Shown here: positions 51,761-63,005 of the stretch, in pieces
Numbering within the stretch: the stretch's first letter is position 1
Layout of the letters: every line of letters begins with the position of its first letter
Assembly (NCBI GenBank): GCA_002305275.1
Contig: DBQO01000028.1
Coordinates: 1 to 64,000, forward strand
DNA length: 64,000 bases
Direction: 5' to 3'
From: Bacteroidales bacterium UBA1392
GTDB taxonomy: Bacteria; Bacteroidota; Bacteroidia; Bacteroidales; UBA932
Position numbers and translations under genes: made by a program
The notes under the pieces: generated by a model
Database searches by the model: none
What the model saw: only the letters and a program-made list of their open reading frames with translations
Told to the model about the DNA's origin: nothing

Positions 51761-52570
51761 ATGAGACTAATTATCCAAGAATCCTACGGAAAGATGTCGC
51801 AGTGGGCAGCGGCCTACATTACGAAGAAAATAAATGATTTTGCACCCACAGCCGAGCGTCCTTTCGTGCTGGGCCTCCCCACCGGATCAACCCCCCTGGG
51901 CACATACAAGGAGCTGATCCATCTCTACAATACAGGTAAGGTGTCATTTAAGAATGTTGTCACATTCAATATGGATGAATATATCGGTATCCCTGCTGAT
52001 CACCCCGAGAGCTATAGGACCTTTATGTGGACCAATTTCTTCTCCCATATAGATATTCCCGAACAGAATGTCAATATTCTTAATGGAAATGCCCAAGATC
52101 TCCAGAAAGAGTGTGAGGAGTATGAGCAGAAAATTGTCTCTTATGGGGGCATTAAACTTTTTATGGGGGGTATTGGTGCAGACGGCCACATTGCCTTCAA
52201 TGAGCCGGGCTCATCACTAACATCCCGTACCCGTGTCAAGTCTCTTACTACCGACACTATTATTGCCAATTCCCGCTTTTTTGGCCACGATATAAATAAA
52301 GTGCCTAAAACAGCTCTGACAGTAGGTGTAGGTACCATTATGGATTCCGAAGAGGTGCTTATATTAGTGAACGGCTACAATAAAGCAAGGGCTCTGTATC
52401 ACGCTGTCGAGGGTTCTGTTAACCATATCTGGACCATTTCCGTACTCCAAATGCATCGTAAGGGTATAATTGTATGTGATGACGCTGCTACTGTGGAGCT
52501 CAAAGTAGGTACTGTCAATTATTTCAAGGATATCGAGAAATACAACCTCGATCCCGCATCACTTCTCTAA
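51761..52570 (+). CDS. nagB: Glucosamine-6-phosphate deaminase
   Basis: A 269-residue enzyme that converts glucosamine-6-phosphate to fructose-6-phosphate and ammonia, linking amino-sugar breakdown to glycolysis. Typical motifs are [26 protein letters not shown] (catalytic Asp) and [17 protein letters not shown] (His/Glu pair). Length matches the E. coli enzyme (266). It follows recN by 29 bases and precedes the M24 gene by 10 bases, so a polycistronic transcript is possible. Confidence 0.95.
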   Translation: MRLIIQESYGKMSQWAAAYITKKINDFAPTAERPFVLGLPTGSTPLGTYKELIHLYNTGKVSFKNVVTFNMDEYIGIPADHPESYRTFMWTNFFSHIDIPEQNVNILNGNAQDLQKECEEYEQKIVSYGGIKLFMGGIGADGHIAFNEPGSSLTSRTRVKSLTTDTIIANSRFFGHDINKVPKTALTVGVGTIMDSEEVLILVNGYNKARALYHAVEGSVNHIWTISVLQMHRKGIIVCDDAATVELKVGTVNYFKDIEKYNLDPASLL

Positions 52571-52580
52571 AAGGGCTATC

Positions 52581-54356
52581 ATGCTGACCCGAGTACGAGC
52601 ATATCTTTCCGCAGAGAGAGCGGATGCAATCATTGTCCCTTCCAACGATCCCCATTTTGGGGAATATGTGCAGAAACATTTCTGCATCCGTGCCCTTTTA
52701 AGCGGGTTTGATGGTTCTGCCGGTACGCTTGTAATAACACTTTCGGAGGCTGCCCTATGGACTGACTCCCGATATTTTATTCAGGCAGAGGAGCAGCTGA
52801 GCGGCACTGGCATCCATCTTATGAAAATGGGGGTAGATGGTGTACCTGATATTGTGTCGTGGTTAAATGAACGCATCGATAGTGGAGGTACCGTACTGCT
52901 TGACGGGGCACTCTTTTCCGCCGCCGAATATGTCTCATACCGCAAGAGTCTGAATGCGAGGGTAGTCGGGATTGCAGATCCCTTTGATACAATTCTTCCC
53001 GAACGTGAACCACTCTATTTCAGGCCGGTAATTTTGCATGAAGAAACCTATTCAGGACTATCGGTGACGGCAAAACGGAAAATGATATTTGCCGGAGATC
53101 GGACTGACCTACGCATCTGTCGCATACTGACGCGCTGCGATGATATTATGTGGCTCTGTAATATCCGGGGGAGTGATGTAGATTACAATCCGGTGGCACT
53201 CTCCTATGCTCTTCTTTTTCGTGACAAGATATTGTTATTTGCCTGCAAAGAGGCGTTTGAAGAGCCGGCTTTGAAATATCTCGTATCCCAGCAGGTAGAG
53301 ATTCTACCCTATAATTCATTTTACGATGTGTGCGAAAAGTTGGCCTCTGACGATTCAATTCATTTCTTATCTCCTGCCTCCTCCACATCCATGCGTTTGG
53401 AGTCGATTTTTGCCGATGTGAAACATTTCGGCTATGAAACCAGAACAGAGGGTGAGGTAGCATATCGCAAGAGCATTAAAAACAGTGTTGAACTTGAAGG
53501 TTTCCGTAAGGCAAATCTCCTCGACGGCATTGCCTGGTGCAGAATACTCAAATACATAGAAGATAACATCGCAAGCGGCACACTAAACGAACACTCCATA
53601 GCCCAACAGCTCGTCGCATACCGCAGTGCCTCTCCCGATTATAGCGGAGAGAGTTTCGAGCCTATAGTGGCTTTCAATGCAAATGCCGCTTCAGCGCACT
53701 ATAGTGCCGGTTCCGATGAAGAGGCGGCGGTAGTAACCGCCCAGGGATTTCTTCTGATAGACACAGGAGCACACTACCCATTCGGTACCACCGATACTAC
53801 ACGTACCATACCTCTTTCTGAACTTACATCGACCCAAATAGCGGACTATACGGCAGTACTCAAAGGTATGATTGAGCTTTCAATGGCCACTTTTGTCAAA
53901 GGTACCACCGGATATCAGCTCGATATCCTCGCTCGGCAGCCTCTTATCTCCAGAGGAAGACTCTTTTTCCATGGCACCGGTCATGGAATAGGCCATTATC
54001 TCTGCGTACACGAGGGTCCTCAGAGCATCCGTATGGATCGGGATAGTGGGGTAGCTTTGCTCCCCGGAATGGTGCAGTCAAATGAGCCGGCACTCTATAT
54101 TGAAGGAGAATATGGCATCCGAACCGAAAATGTACTTGTTGTTGAGCATTTCACGGAGAATGAGTTCGGTACTTTTTACAGATTTGAGACGTTGACTCTA
54201 GTGCCAATTGCTACTTCATGTATTGATCGTGAACAGCTAGGAGATAAATGTGTAGAGTGGCTAAACAATTACCATAAGAGGGTTTATAAAAAAATCGCCC
54301 CTCATCTGAGAGATGAAGAGGCGATATGGCTTAAAAATAAGTGTCGTCCTATTTGA
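52581..54356 (+). CDS. M24-family Xaa-Pro aminopeptidase
   Basis: A 591-residue three-domain aminopeptidase P. Two creatinase-like N-terminal domains (to about 310) precede the pita-bread catalytic domain with metal ligands in LIDTGAHYPFGTTDTTRTI, FHGTGHGIGHYLCVHEGPQ and SNEPALYIEGEYGIRTEN. It removes N-terminal residues preceding proline, in the cytosol (no signal peptide). The 3' end overlaps the convergent LysM gene by 8 bases. Confidence 0.92.
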   Translation: MLTRVRAYLSAERADAIIVPSNDPHFGEYVQKHFCIRALLSGFDGSAGTLVITLSEAALWTDSRYFIQAEEQLSGTGIHLMKMGVDGVPDIVSWLNERIDSGGTVLLDGALFSAAEYVSYRKSLNARVVGIADPFDTILPEREPLYFRPVILHEETYSGLSVTAKRKMIFAGDRTDLRICRILTRCDDIMWLCNIRGSDVDYNPVALSYALLFRDKILLFACKEAFEEPALKYLVSQQVEILPYNSFYDVCEKLASDDSIHFLSPASSTSMRLESIFADVKHFGYETRTEGEVAYRKSIKNSVELEGFRKANLLDGIAWCRILKYIEDNIASGTLNEHSIAQQLVAYRSASPDYSGESFEPIVAFNANAASAHYSAGSDEEAAVVTAQGFLLIDTGAHYPFGTTDTTRTIPLSELTSTQIADYTAVLKGMIELSMATFVKGTTGYQLDILARQPLISRGRLFFHGTGHGIGHYLCVHEGPQSIRMDRDSGVALLPGMVQSNEPALYIEGEYGIRTENVLVVEHFTENEFGTFYRFETLTLVPIATSCIDREQLGDKCVEWLNNYHKRVYKKIAPHLRDEEAIWLKNKCRPI

Positions 54357-56289
54357 CGGTTATCCTCTTGTCGGGAGTGTACTCCACATCCCTGCTTTCA
54401 ATATTGACAAATCCTCCTTCAGTTCCGGTTCTGCGGAAATGAATATCATTTTGGAGCATATGCATCGGGAAGTAATGAATCAAATGAGGAAAATCCTTCC
54501 CCAGGGCATTTATTACCCTGATGAAATAGAGGAAAGTATCATATCCGTGGAATGCAAAGGGAGTTGGCTCGGTATTGAACAGGGCACGGTAGGCAAGGAT
54601 GAAATCCTTTGTAGCTTCCTCTTTATAATCGACAAAATAGTTAGTAGAAATATGTGTATTGACCTGATGCAGCAGAGCTCCTTCAATTGTCTCAAAATTT
54701 CTGATTTTGTTGGAGCAGTAGACTTTGATGTTATATCCGTGAAACTTTAGAACCCCCATATTTCTGATCACATCCGAAGCAAATGCTTCCTGCTCGGAAG
54801 CTACAACAATGTTGTGTTCCACATCAGGACTCATTATAGTTAGGAGTGAATCTATGATAGTCCTACCGCTAACAATATGGTATCTGATCTCATTGTAGGG
54901 GAGTCCGGCCGAGTTGATTGCAGCCAGAATACTGCGTCTGTAGGGTTCCTCACTGCCTGATGCGTCAGAGAATAGGGTAAGCTTCGAGTTGAGTCCAATA
55001 TTTATTCTTCCAATCAGATTGGCTGTCTGTGTAGCTGTTGTTACAGGCATTTGGAAGAAATATGGGTTGTGAAGCACAAGTGAGTCGGTTTGCTGGTCTA
55101 ACGGGGAGATAAAAGGTATCTTATTGGTGGCACAGTAGTCAGTAAAAGCGTTGATTTGTTTTGCATCTATATGGCCAACCATCAGATCAGACTCCCTTAA
55201 CATCCTATCCTGTAATATCTCTCCCAGCCAAGAGTATGCAGTTATATCAATAGTGTTGAGTACTATATGCATCCCCTCTTCTTTGGCCTTTTCCACTGCC
55301 ATCAGAGCTCCGCTGTAGAAATCGAGATAGTTTGTGGAGGGTGTAGGAGAATGTGTTTCGAATGGGAGTATCAGCGCTATTTTTATAGGATTAGTTCTGT
55401 CAAAATGGGTAATGCCTTTTAGTCGCTCTATTTCGGCTAGAGCTTCCTTCTCGGTCATCTGTTCCGGTGTAAAATATTCCGGAATCACTTCAGCGACCTC
55501 TTCGATAACTTCTGCATCATCATAAATTTCTTTTTCAGCCTCCTCCAACTCCTTTTTTACTGGAATTCGTAGTATCTGATTGAGCCAGATTGTGGTATCC
55601 TCGAGTCCGTTAAGCTTCATTATCTCCTTAACGGTGACACCATATTTTTTGGAGATGGAGGTGAGGGTTTCAAAAAGTTTTACCTTATGCTCAATATACT
55701 CCTGTTCGGGTACTTCCTGTTCTATGCTCTTTAGTGGTTCTTCTATCTCTACTTCGTGGGTGTCAGCTTTTCGAGGCACTTCCAATATCTTTTTTATCGG
55801 TATTCGTAGTATCTGATTTAACCAGATAGTGGTATCCTCGAGTCCGTTAAGCTTCATTATCTCCTTAACGGTGACACCATATTTTTTGGAAATGGAGGTG
55901 AGGGTTTCAAAGATTTTTACCTTATGTTCGATATACTCCTTTTCAGGCACTGCCTGTTCTACGCTTTTTATTGACTCTTTGGTCAGTCTTATAGGGATAT
56001 CGGGTTTAGACATTTCTGTCTCTGACATTACGGGGATATAGATTATCTTACCTGCCTTCAGCCCCTCTTTTAGCTGTGGGTTAGCTTTGAACAGCTCGTC
56101 GGAGTCCACCTTGTACGCTCTGCATAGTGAGTAGATGGTCTCTCCCTGTTCCACCTTATGTATAAGATAGACGTTGCCACCAATTTTGACCTTTTCGGTG
56201 GAGAGTTTTATTTGGGGAGGTAGGGTGTTCTGCGCTCCCATAGGCAGGAAGAGCAGTACTGTGAGGGTTATTATTAGGATTCTTTTCAT
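54349..56289 (-). CDS. Exported protein with three LysM domains and a receptor-like ligand-binding domain
   Basis: A 646-residue protein with a signal peptide ([20 protein letters not shown]). LysM domains for peptidoglycan binding are at about 41-87, 119-165 and 198-244; the second and third are almost identical ([20 protein letters not shown]) and 79 residues apart. After an acidic linker, residues about 295-640 look like a type 1 periplasmic binding fold ([30 protein letters not shown]). The protein is probably a periplasmic, wall-bound sensor or scaffold; the ligand is unknown. It starts in a four-base overlap with the purC stop (ATGA). Confidence 0.85.
   Translation of the reverse strand: MKRILIITLTVLLFLPMGAQNTLPPQIKLSTEKVKIGGNVYLIHKVEQGETIYSLCRAYKVDSDELFKANPQLKEGLKAGKIIYIPVMSETEMSKPDIPIRLTKESIKSVEQAVPEKEYIEHKVKIFETLTSISKKYGVTVKEIMKLNGLEDTTIWLNQILRIPIKKILEVPRKADTHEVEIEEPLKSIEQEVPEQEYIEHKVKLFETLTSISKKYGVTVKEIMKLNGLEDTTIWLNQILRIPVKKELEEAEKEIYDDAEVIEEVAEVIPEYFTPEQMTEKEALAEIERLKGITHFDRTNPIKIALILPFETHSPTPSTNYLDFYSGALMAVEKAKEEGMHIVLNTIDITAYSWLGEILQDRMLRESDLMVGHIDAKQINAFTDYCATNKIPFISPLDQQTDSLVLHNPYFFQMPVTTATQTANLIGRINIGLNSKLTLFSDASGSEEPYRRSILAAINSAGLPYNEIRYHIVSGRTIIDSLLTIMSPDVEHNIVVASEQEAFASDVIRNMGVLKFHGYNIKVYCSNKIRNFETIEGALLHQVNTHISTNYFVDYKEEATKDFILAYRALFNTEPTPFAFHGYDTFLYFIRVINALGKDFPHLIHYFPMHMLQNDIHFRRTGTEGGFVNIESRDVEYTPDKRITVK
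55565..55970 (-). repeat. Intragenic duplication of the LysM domain
   Basis: Two segments of about 160 bases, roughly 55565-55735 and 55802-55972, are nearly identical at the DNA level and lie 237 bases (79 codons) apart. The longest exact part includes TGGTATCCTCGAGTCCGTTA and extends in both directions. It points to a recent in-frame duplication. Confidence 0.85.
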
Positions 56290-57239
56290 AAGGGAAGGCG
56301 AGCGAGCATATTTTTGATATTTTCTTCTATTCGTTCGTAGATATCATCGTAGCTCTCTTTGCAAAATTCTTTTCCGGTAATCTTTTCGTATAGTTCGATA
56401 TATCTATCGGAAATGATTCCGACACGTTCCGGTGTCATATTGGGAACAAGTTGGCAAGGTTTTCCGCTGAAACCATTCTCCATAAGCCACTCCCTTACGA
56501 ATTCCTTGGAGAGTTGTCTTTGCTGCTCACCCCTGTCAAAGAGTTCCTGATAGGAGTCAGCATAGAAGTATCTCGAAGAGTCAGGAGTATGGATTTCATC
56601 TATAAGGTATATTTCACCATCTTTTTTGCCGAACTCGTATTTGGTGTCTACCAGTATGAGACCACGTGAGGCTGCAATCTCGCAACCTCTATGGTAGAGA
56701 GCAAGGGCGATGCGTTCTAACTTCTCGTAATCCTCACGGGAAACAAGTCCCCGGCTTATGATCTCCTCCTTGCTTATATCCTGATCATGCTCTCCTATTT
56801 CAGCTTTGGTTGTGGGCGTAATGATGGGGTGCTCAAATTTCTGGTGTTCCCTCATACCTTCGGGAATATGGACACCACAGATCATCCTTTCTCCAGATTT
56901 GTAGCTTCTCCAGGAACTACCTGTTAGGTAACCGCGAACAATCATTTCGATAGGGAGCGGTTCACACTTATAGCCTATAGTAACCATGGGGTCGGGAGAG
57001 GCTATCTTCCAGTTTTTGACAATATCGGAAGTTTGGTCCAGGAAAGATGAGGCAATCTGGTTAAGTACTTGTCCTTTATAAGGGATACCTTTGGGTAGCA
57101 CTACGTCGAATGCAGAAATCCTATCCGTAGCCACCATTACGAGGTATTTGTCTCCTATGAAATAGACATCTCTAACCTTACCGACATACTTTGAGGTTTG
57201 TCCTGAAAAATCAAATTCGGTGCCTGTTATTGCTTTCAT
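56286..57239 (-). CDS. purC: SAICAR synthetase
   Basis: A 317-residue phosphoribosylaminoimidazole-succinocarboxamide synthase of purine biosynthesis, which joins CAIR and aspartate using ATP. Family motifs include [47 protein letters not shown] and [29 protein letters not shown]. It is slightly longer than the E. coli form and of the eukaryote/Bacteroidota length. It shares ATGA with the LysM gene, an odd partner for a purine gene. Confidence 0.95.
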   Translation of the reverse strand: MKAITGTEFDFSGQTSKYVGKVRDVYFIGDKYLVMVATDRISAFDVVLPKGIPYKGQVLNQIASSFLDQTSDIVKNWKIASPDPMVTIGYKCEPLPIEMIVRGYLTGSSWRSYKSGERMICGVHIPEGMREHQKFEHPIITPTTKAEIGEHDQDISKEEIISRGLVSREDYEKLERIALALYHRGCEIAASRGLILVDTKYEFGKKDGEIYLIDEIHTPDSSRYFYADSYQELFDRGEQQRQLSKEFVREWLMENGFSGKPCQLVPNMTPERVGIISDRYIELYEKITGKEFCKESYDDIYERIEENIKNMLARLPL

Positions 57240-57264
57240 AATTTTGGATCAGGGTCTGTTTATG

Positions 57265-57308
57265 AAAAATGCCGCATCAGTCAGTCTGTTATACTGGGCT
57301 GATACGGC
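57265..57308 (-). terminator. Terminator after the OmpH-like gene at 57.3 kb
   Basis: GCCGTATCAG and CTGATGCGGC (plus-strand 57299-57308 and 57271-57280) form a 10-bp stem with one wobble/mismatch around an 18-base loop; leftward it is followed by ATTTTTC. It separates the OmpH-like gene from purC. Confidence 0.75.
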
Positions 57309-57328
57309 AAAGTATTGTCCGGTATAAT

Positions 57329-57970
57329 CTAGTTTTTATTTCTTACCTTTATATACTCGGCATTGAGACCTTCAACCACTTCCTGAGTGATATCGAGCGC
57401 TACATTGCCTACAATCACAGTATTGGTTACATCTGTGGTGGTTAGGATGGCTGCGTAGCCGCGAACTTTATTGTATTCCTCCAGATAAGTCTTGATGGCA
57501 TATATTATCTGATTGTTCATCACAAACTCCTTCTCCTGTAGCTCAAGCTGTTTCTGGTTGGCGAAGTTCTGGAGTTCCTGCTGGCGTTTTAGAAGGGCAT
57601 TCTGCTGTTGTTCGGCATTTGAGCGAGTTAGCAGGCCTTTTTGATATTGGTTCTCGAAACTCTTCATATCGCTTTCGAGCTTTCGCCCTCTTTTATTTAG
57701 GTCGTCTTGAACTGCCTGAGCTTCTGCCTGGAAAGTTGAGGAGAGGTCGCTTGCCATGTCATATTGCATGATAAGGGTGTCCATACGCACAAAAACTATG
57801 TCACCTCTCTGGGCTGCTACTTCAGAATTAGCTTCGGTAATGGTTATCTTGGAACTTTTTTTACCTACAAATTGAAATACCAGCACAACTATAGCTATAA
57901 CGAGAGCGAGAACGCTAAGGATTATCGGAATCCTGTTACTGCTGCAGGATGATTGAACATTATTTTCCAT
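57329..57970 (-). CDS. OmpH/Skp-like protein with N-terminal membrane anchor
   Basis: A 213-residue protein with a short cytosolic N-terminus, one membrane helix (about 14-37, IILSVLALVIAIVVLVFQFV) and an OmpH/Skp-type body: VFVRMDTLIMQYDMASDL at the start, then a long Gln/Glu/Lys-rich coiled coil (about 80-165) and AAILTTTDVTNTVIVGNVALDIT. Unlike the two ompH genes near 63 kb it keeps an uncleaved anchor instead of a signal peptide. It is likely a periplasmic chaperone tethered to the inner membrane. Confidence 0.85.
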   Translation of the reverse strand: MENNVQSSCSSNRIPIILSVLALVIAIVVLVFQFVGKKSSKITITEANSEVAAQRGDIVFVRMDTLIMQYDMASDLSSTFQAEAQAVQDDLNKRGRKLESDMKSFENQYQKGLLTRSNAEQQQNALLKRQQELQNFANQKQLELQEKEFVMNNQIIYAIKTYLEEYNKVRGYAAILTTTDVTNTVIVGNVALDITQEVVEGLNAEYIKVRNKN

Positions 57971-58042
57971 AAAAAATCTTTAAAAACGTGATTTATATTT
58001 TAAATGATATGCTTTGCAAAAGCAAATATCGTGCAAATATAG

Positions 58043-58762
58043 TTAAAAATCGGACAATTGCTCCAAATATGCGGCAATTGTATTTTCAAGTCCGAGATAG
58101 AGGGCATCACTGATAAGTGCATGTCCTATCGAAACTTCGAGCAGATTGGGAATCATTCTATGCAAATAGCTGAGATTTTCCAGACTAAGGTCGTGACCGG
58201 CGTTCAGACCCAGACCCAGACGAGTGGCCTCCTCTGCCGCCTTAATATAGGGTTCGACTGCTTTTTCCCGGCCAGCGGCGTAGCCGCTGGCATAGGCTTC
58301 AGTATAGAGTTCAACCCGGTTGCATCCGGTTTCAGCAGCATACTGTATCATTTCAACCACGGGATCTATGAAGATAGAGGTACGTATGCCGGCCTCATTG
58401 AAGAGTTTACAGATCTTTTTCAGATATGAAAGGTTGCGTTTTGTATCCCACCCGGCATTGGATGTGAGGACATCTTCCGCATCCGGCACAAGTGTAACCT
58501 GCGCAGGTCTAACCTCCATTACAAGGTCTATGAAAGAGGGGATAGGGTTGCCTTCAATATTGAATTCGGTGGTCAGTACCGGTTTGAGCTGACGGACATC
58601 GCTATACCTGATGTGTCTTTCGTCAGGCCTGGGATGAACTGTGATGCCCTGGGCACCAAATTTTTCGCAATCGATTGCCGCTTTAATTACATCGGGAAGA
58701 TTTCCGCCCCGTGCATTGCGGATAGTTGCAATCTTGTTGATATTTACACTTAATTTTGTCAT
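58043..58762 (-). CDS. pdxJ: Pyridoxine 5'-phosphate synthase
   Basis: A 239-residue TIM-barrel enzyme that makes pyridoxine 5'-phosphate from 3-amino-2-oxopropyl phosphate and deoxyxylulose 5-phosphate. Motifs: [48 protein letters not shown] and [16 protein letters not shown]. The start at 58762 fits the family; the longer frame upstream would overlap nadK. The -7 box TATTTTTG (58768-58775, minus) ends 5 bases before the ATG, predicting an almost leaderless transcript. Divergent from nadK. Confidence 0.94.
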   Translation of the reverse strand: MTKLSVNINKIATIRNARGGNLPDVIKAAIDCEKFGAQGITVHPRPDERHIRYSDVRQLKPVLTTEFNIEGNPIPSFIDLVMEVRPAQVTLVPDAEDVLTSNAGWDTKRNLSYLKKICKLFNEAGIRTSIFIDPVVEMIQYAAETGCNRVELYTEAYASGYAAGREKAVEPYIKAAEEATRLGLGLNAGHDLSLENLSYLHRMIPNLLEVSIGHALISDALYLGLENTIAAYLEQLSDF

Positions 58763-58803
58763 ATTTACAAAAATACATAATTTTGACAAATTTAGCGATA
58801 TAA

Positions 58804-59703
58804 ATGAAACAGAGTACAAAGATTGCCATTTTTGGCAGGGAGGCAAGGAGCGTATACCGCGAGCAATTTGCTATTTTGTTGTATGCACTTTCATCCAGAA
58901 AAGTGAGTTTCGTATGGTATGCACCATTACTTGAGAAACTCACGGAAAATGGTCTTGAGGTGCCCAAAGGTGAACTTTTTGCTTCCTGTCAAGAGCTGCC
59001 GGATGATGTGGATCTATTTCTCTCCCTCGGGGGTGATGGTACTTTCCTCTCATCTATTACCTATGTCAGGGATAGGGGTATACCCGTAGCGGGAATCAAC
59101 TTCGGCCGGCTCGGTTTTTTGACTACCGCGAAGGTTGGCTCTAAACCTCCTTTGTGGATAGATGACCTCCTTGAGGGACGTTACGCATTGGAGCAGCGTT
59201 ACCTTCTCAAAATTGATACCGGCGCCTTACCGGAAGGTTTCTATCCTTATGCCATGAATGAGATTACCATACATCGCCAAAGTACTCCTTCCATGCTTAC
59301 CATAAGCCTCAAGATAGATGGCCGGCCATTGCCGGTTTATTACGCTGACGGCATTGTCATAGCAACTCCTACCGGTAGCACTGCCTACTCCCTAAGTGTC
59401 GGCGGGCCTATAGTCATGCCTGATTCTCCGGTGCTGATCATTGCTCCGATAGCGCCTCATAATCTCAATGTGCGCCCGCTGGTGGTTCCTATGACATCAA
59501 CTCTCGATCTCACGCTCACCACAAAGAATCAGACCGCCATAGTGACGATGGATAACCGTTATTTTACTCTCCCTTCCGAAGGCTCAGTGCGAATTGGAAT
59601 AGGTGAGTTCCCCTTTAGGTATGTATCTTTATTTGATAATAATTTTATAAAAGCCATACAGGACAAGCTCCTCTGGGGCGAAGATAAGCGCAATGATCTC
59701 TAA
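58804..59703 (+). CDS. nadK: NAD kinase
   Basis: A 299-residue enzyme that phosphorylates NAD to NADP. The diacylglycerol-kinase-like signature GGDGTFL is at residues 76-82 and [17 protein letters not shown] near 197 is the conserved second motif. It overlaps uppS by 11 bases, so these two are co-translated. Only 41 bases separate it from the divergent pdxJ. Confidence 0.94.
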   Translation: MKQSTKIAIFGREARSVYREQFAILLYALSSRKVSFVWYAPLLEKLTENGLEVPKGELFASCQELPDDVDLFLSLGGDGTFLSSITYVRDRGIPVAGINFGRLGFLTTAKVGSKPPLWIDDLLEGRYALEQRYLLKIDTGALPEGFYPYAMNEITIHRQSTPSMLTISLKIDGRPLPVYYADGIVIATPTGSTAYSLSVGGPIVMPDSPVLIIAPIAPHNLNVRPLVVPMTSTLDLTLTTKNQTAIVTMDNRYFTLPSEGSVRIGIGEFPFRYVSLFDNNFIKAIQDKLLWGEDKRNDL

Positions 59704-60418
59704 AATCACAAATATTCCTATACATGTGTCGATAATAATGGACGGCAATGGTCGCTGGGCCCGCAAAAAGGGTTATGAACGCTTATTAGGGCATAATGCA
59801 GGTGTGGAGAGCGTAAAGGCTGCTGTTAAGTATGCAAGAGAGAAGGGCATCAGGTATTTAAGTCTATTTGCCTTTTCCGAGGAGAATTGGGGACGGCCCG
59901 ATGAAGAGGTATCAGGTCTTATGGCCCTTATGGCCAAGGGAATAGCTACTGAAAGGGAATCCCTGGTCAGAAATAATATCAGGTTGCGTGTAATTGGCAA
60001 TAGAGATCAGATTCCAAAGGGTTTGAGGGGTGTTGTGGAAGAAATTGAGGCCGCGACTCTCTCAAATTCATCACTTGACCTTATAGTGATGTTCAGTTAT
60101 AGCGGCAGGTGGGATATTCTTCAAGCTGCACGCAAATATGGAGAAATATGTGCAAAGGCTACCAGAGAAGGGCTTTCGCTACCCGATTTAGATCAAAACT
60201 CATTCACGGAACTTCTCAGTACCGTGGGCATTCCTGATCCGGATCTCATCATTCGAACAAGCGGAGAACAACGTATCAGCAATTATATGTTATGGCAGGC
60301 TGCCTACACGGAGTTCTACTTTACCGATGTACTTTGGCCTGATTTTCGCAAAACTGATTTTGACCTGGCGCTGGAAAGCTTTAACAACAGGCAGAGACGC
60401 TTTGGCAAACTAAAATAA
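59693..60418 (+). CDS. uppS: Undecaprenyl diphosphate synthase
   Basis: A 241-residue cis-prenyltransferase that makes the C55 lipid carrier for peptidoglycan and other glycans. The family start is present (IIMDGNGRWARKKG, Asp 17), with FAFSEENWGRP and DLIIRTSGEQRISNYMLWQ near the end. It overlaps nadK by 11 bases. The bamA promoter lies over its last codons. Confidence 0.95.
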   Translation: MISKITNIPIHVSIIMDGNGRWARKKGYERLLGHNAGVESVKAAVKYAREKGIRYLSLFAFSEENWGRPDEEVSGLMALMAKGIATERESLVRNNIRLRVIGNRDQIPKGLRGVVEEIEAATLSNSSLDLIVMFSYSGRWDILQAARKYGEICAKATREGLSLPDLDQNSFTELLSTVGIPDPDLIIRTSGEQRISNYMLWQAAYTEFYFTDVLWPDFRKTDFDLALESFNNRQRRFGKLK

Positions 60419-60431
60419 AAGGTTATCTTTG
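60401..60431 (+). promoter_or_regulatory. bamA promoter
   Basis: TTTG (60401-60404), a 19-base spacer and TATCTTTG (60424-60431): full match to the consensus. It overlaps the end of uppS and gives a leader of about 18 bases to the ATG at 60454. Confidence 0.75.
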
Positions 60432-60453
60432 CAGACTTATTACTTGCTGTTTG

Positions 60454-62985
60454 ATGAGACACGTTAGACTGATTCTGATCCTGCTTTTTCTGCTTCCCTG
60501 TGCTGTCGTATCGGCGCAGGAAGTTATTTCAGAAGGGGATGTGGAGATAGATTATTCAAGGCCCAGAACCTATACGGTAGGAGGTGTTTCCATAGATGGT
60601 CTAAAATCACGAAGGGCAGATCAAGTGCTTTCGGTGCTTGGTATTCATGAAGGTGACAGGGTGCAGATTCCCGGTGCGGACGTTTCGGCTGCGCTTAAAA
60701 GAATATGGCTCCAGAAGGCATTCTCCGCGGTTGGACTCTATGTGGATTCGCTTTCGGCGTCGCGTGATACAGCCTACCTGGTGCTCAGGGTTACAGAACG
60801 TCCGAGAGTTATCAGATGGGATTTCAAAGGAATAAGGAACTCCGATCGGGACGAACTTAGGGACAGGCTCACGCTAAAAAGGGGCGGCGAACTCTCCGAC
60901 TATGTAATCTCCACCTCCACAAACATTATTAAGAGATATTTCAAAGAGAAAGGTTTTATAAATGCCAAGGTTGACGTGATTCAGCAGGTTGACTCCATCA
61001 TCAATAATGCCGTATCGGTTACCTTTGATATTAACAGAGGTAAGAAAGTCAAGGTGAGGACCATCACCTACGAAGGCAATGGGGAGCTTACCAAGTTTAA
61101 GCTAGACAGGGCCATGAAGAAGACCAAGGACTCAAAGTGGTATAACCTTTTCTCATCCAAGAAGTTCAATGAGGATGAGTACGAAAATGATAAACAGTCC
61201 CTTATTGACGCATTCAATGAAGCCGGTTACCGTGACGCCAGGATTGTCCGTGATTCGATTTACGAGATAGAGGAGGCTAGGTTGGGCATTCATTTTACCA
61301 TAGACCAGGGAAAGAGGTATTATTTTAGAGATATTACCTGGACCGGAAATTCGGAGTACACAGAGGAGCAGCTCAACTCCATACTCCGTATTGAAAAGGG
61401 ATCAATTTATGATGTGGTGACAATGGAAAAGCGTCTTTTCGGTGGTGACAAAGAGAATGACCTGACTATTTCTAAACTCTACCGTGACCAAGGTTACCTC
61501 TTTTTCAATGTAACTCCGGTGGAACTTACCATTGATGGAGACTCGGTAGATGTGGAGATGCGTATGATTGAGGGTAAACCGGCTACATTCAACAACATTA
61601 TAATTAACGGTAACACAATAACCAACGAAAATGTAGTGCGTAGGGCAGTCTTTACTCGCCCCGGTTACCTCTTCCGACAGACGGACTTCGAACGTTCCGT
61701 TCGAGAAATTGCATCCATGGGTCATTTTGATGCAGAATATGCTGCGGATCCTGCTAAGGGCTACGCATTGATTCCCAATCCGATGAATAACACCGTAGAT
61801 ATAACCTACAATGTAGAGGAAAAAGCCAACAGCCAGCTGGAGCTCTCCGGTGGTTGGGGCAATAATACCTTTGTAGGTACTCTAGGGGTAAGTTTTAACA
61901 ATTTCTCCACCTCCAATTTCTTTAGAAAAGAGGCATGGAGGCCCGTTCCACTTGGAGATGCCCAGCAACTGGCAGTCAGATTCCAGACAAACGGCTCCTA
62001 CTATACTGCATTTACGGCGAGTTTCGTGGAACCATGGCTTACCGGGAAGAAGCCGACTTCGCTCAACATTTCTGCATATTTTACACGTCAGACCAACTCC
62101 TACTCTACCTATTATTATCAGGTTCTGAATGATGACGAGTACATGGAGATTTTTGGTGCGGCAGTCGGAATTGGTACGCGCCTCAAATGGCCCGACAACT
62201 ATTTTGTGCTCTACAATCAGCTAGGCTGGCAATCTTACCGCCTTAAGGACTGGTCGTACAACTTTATCTTTGATACAGGTATTTCTCATAACATAAGCTG
62301 GACCACAACTTTGACACGTAACTCCACCGACCAGTCGATTTATCCGCGAAGCGGTGCAGATATTTCATTTTCTCTCCAGCTGACTCCGCCCTTCTCGCTT
62401 TTGGGTGCCAATCGAAACAAGGATTATAATAGTATGAGTGTTCAGGATCACTATAAGTGGATAGAATACCATAAGTGGACCTTCCGAGGCTCGGTTTTCA
62501 CCAAACTCATAGGGGATCTGGTGCTGATGACAAGGGCACAGTTCGGTTATTTGGGCTTTTATAACAAAAATTATGGGTACTCTCCCTTTGAGGGCTTTAT
62601 ACTTGGTGGTGACGGCATGTCGGGTTACAATACTTATGGTTCCGAGGTTATTGGCCTTAGGGGTTATGAGAATTACTCTTTGACACCCTACATAGGTAGG
62701 GCCTATGCGGGTAATGTATATGATAAATTTACTGTGGAACTCAGATATCCGGTTATCATGCAGCCAAACTCTACTATTTATGCGCTGGTATTTCTTGAAG
62801 GGGGCAACTGTTGGTCGGATATCCGTAATTTCAATCCCTTCCATATCAAACGTTCTGCAGGTGCAGGAGTAAGGGTTTTACTGCCCATTGTGGGAATGCT
62901 CGGCATTGATTGGGGCTGGGGGTTTGATGCCGACAAGCCAGAGGAGAGAAGTCAGTTCCACTTTGTGATAGGACAACAATTTTAA
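60454..62985 (+). CDS. bamA: Outer-membrane assembly protein BamA
   Basis: An 843-residue Omp85 protein with a signal peptide (to about VSAQE), five POTRA-like modules to about residue 430 (such as YTVGGVSIDGLKSRRADQVL and KVRTITYEGNGELTKFKLDRAM), and a C-terminal beta-barrel ending FHFVIGQQF with terminal Phe. The conserved loop-6 region reads GLRGYENYSL. It inserts beta-barrel proteins in the outer membrane with BamD. I use the ATG at 60454, not the preceding TTG. Two ompH genes follow directly, as usual for the phylum. Confidence 0.95.
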   Translation: MRHVRLILILLFLLPCAVVSAQEVISEGDVEIDYSRPRTYTVGGVSIDGLKSRRADQVLSVLGIHEGDRVQIPGADVSAALKRIWLQKAFSAVGLYVDSLSASRDTAYLVLRVTERPRVIRWDFKGIRNSDRDELRDRLTLKRGGELSDYVISTSTNIIKRYFKEKGFINAKVDVIQQVDSIINNAVSVTFDINRGKKVKVRTITYEGNGELTKFKLDRAMKKTKDSKWYNLFSSKKFNEDEYENDKQSLIDAFNEAGYRDARIVRDSIYEIEEARLGIHFTIDQGKRYYFRDITWTGNSEYTEEQLNSILRIEKGSIYDVVTMEKRLFGGDKENDLTISKLYRDQGYLFFNVTPVELTIDGDSVDVEMRMIEGKPATFNNIIINGNTITNENVVRRAVFTRPGYLFRQTDFERSVREIASMGHFDAEYAADPAKGYALIPNPMNNTVDITYNVEEKANSQLELSGGWGNNTFVGTLGVSFNNFSTSNFFRKEAWRPVPLGDAQQLAVRFQTNGSYYTAFTASFVEPWLTGKKPTSLNISAYFTRQTNSYSTYYYQVLNDDEYMEIFGAAVGIGTRLKWPDNYFVLYNQLGWQSYRLKDWSYNFIFDTGISHNISWTTTLTRNSTDQSIYPRSGADISFSLQLTPPFSLLGANRNKDYNSMSVQDHYKWIEYHKWTFRGSVFTKLIGDLVLMTRAQFGYLGFYNKNYGYSPFEGFILGGDGMSGYNTYGSEVIGLRGYENYSLTPYIGRAYAGNVYDKFTVELRYPVIMQPNSTIYALVFLEGGNCWSDIRNFNPFHIKRSAGAGVRVLLPIVGMLGIDWGWGFDADKPEERSQFHFVIGQQF

Positions 62986-63005
62986 CTAAATAAATGATGC
63001 TCAAG

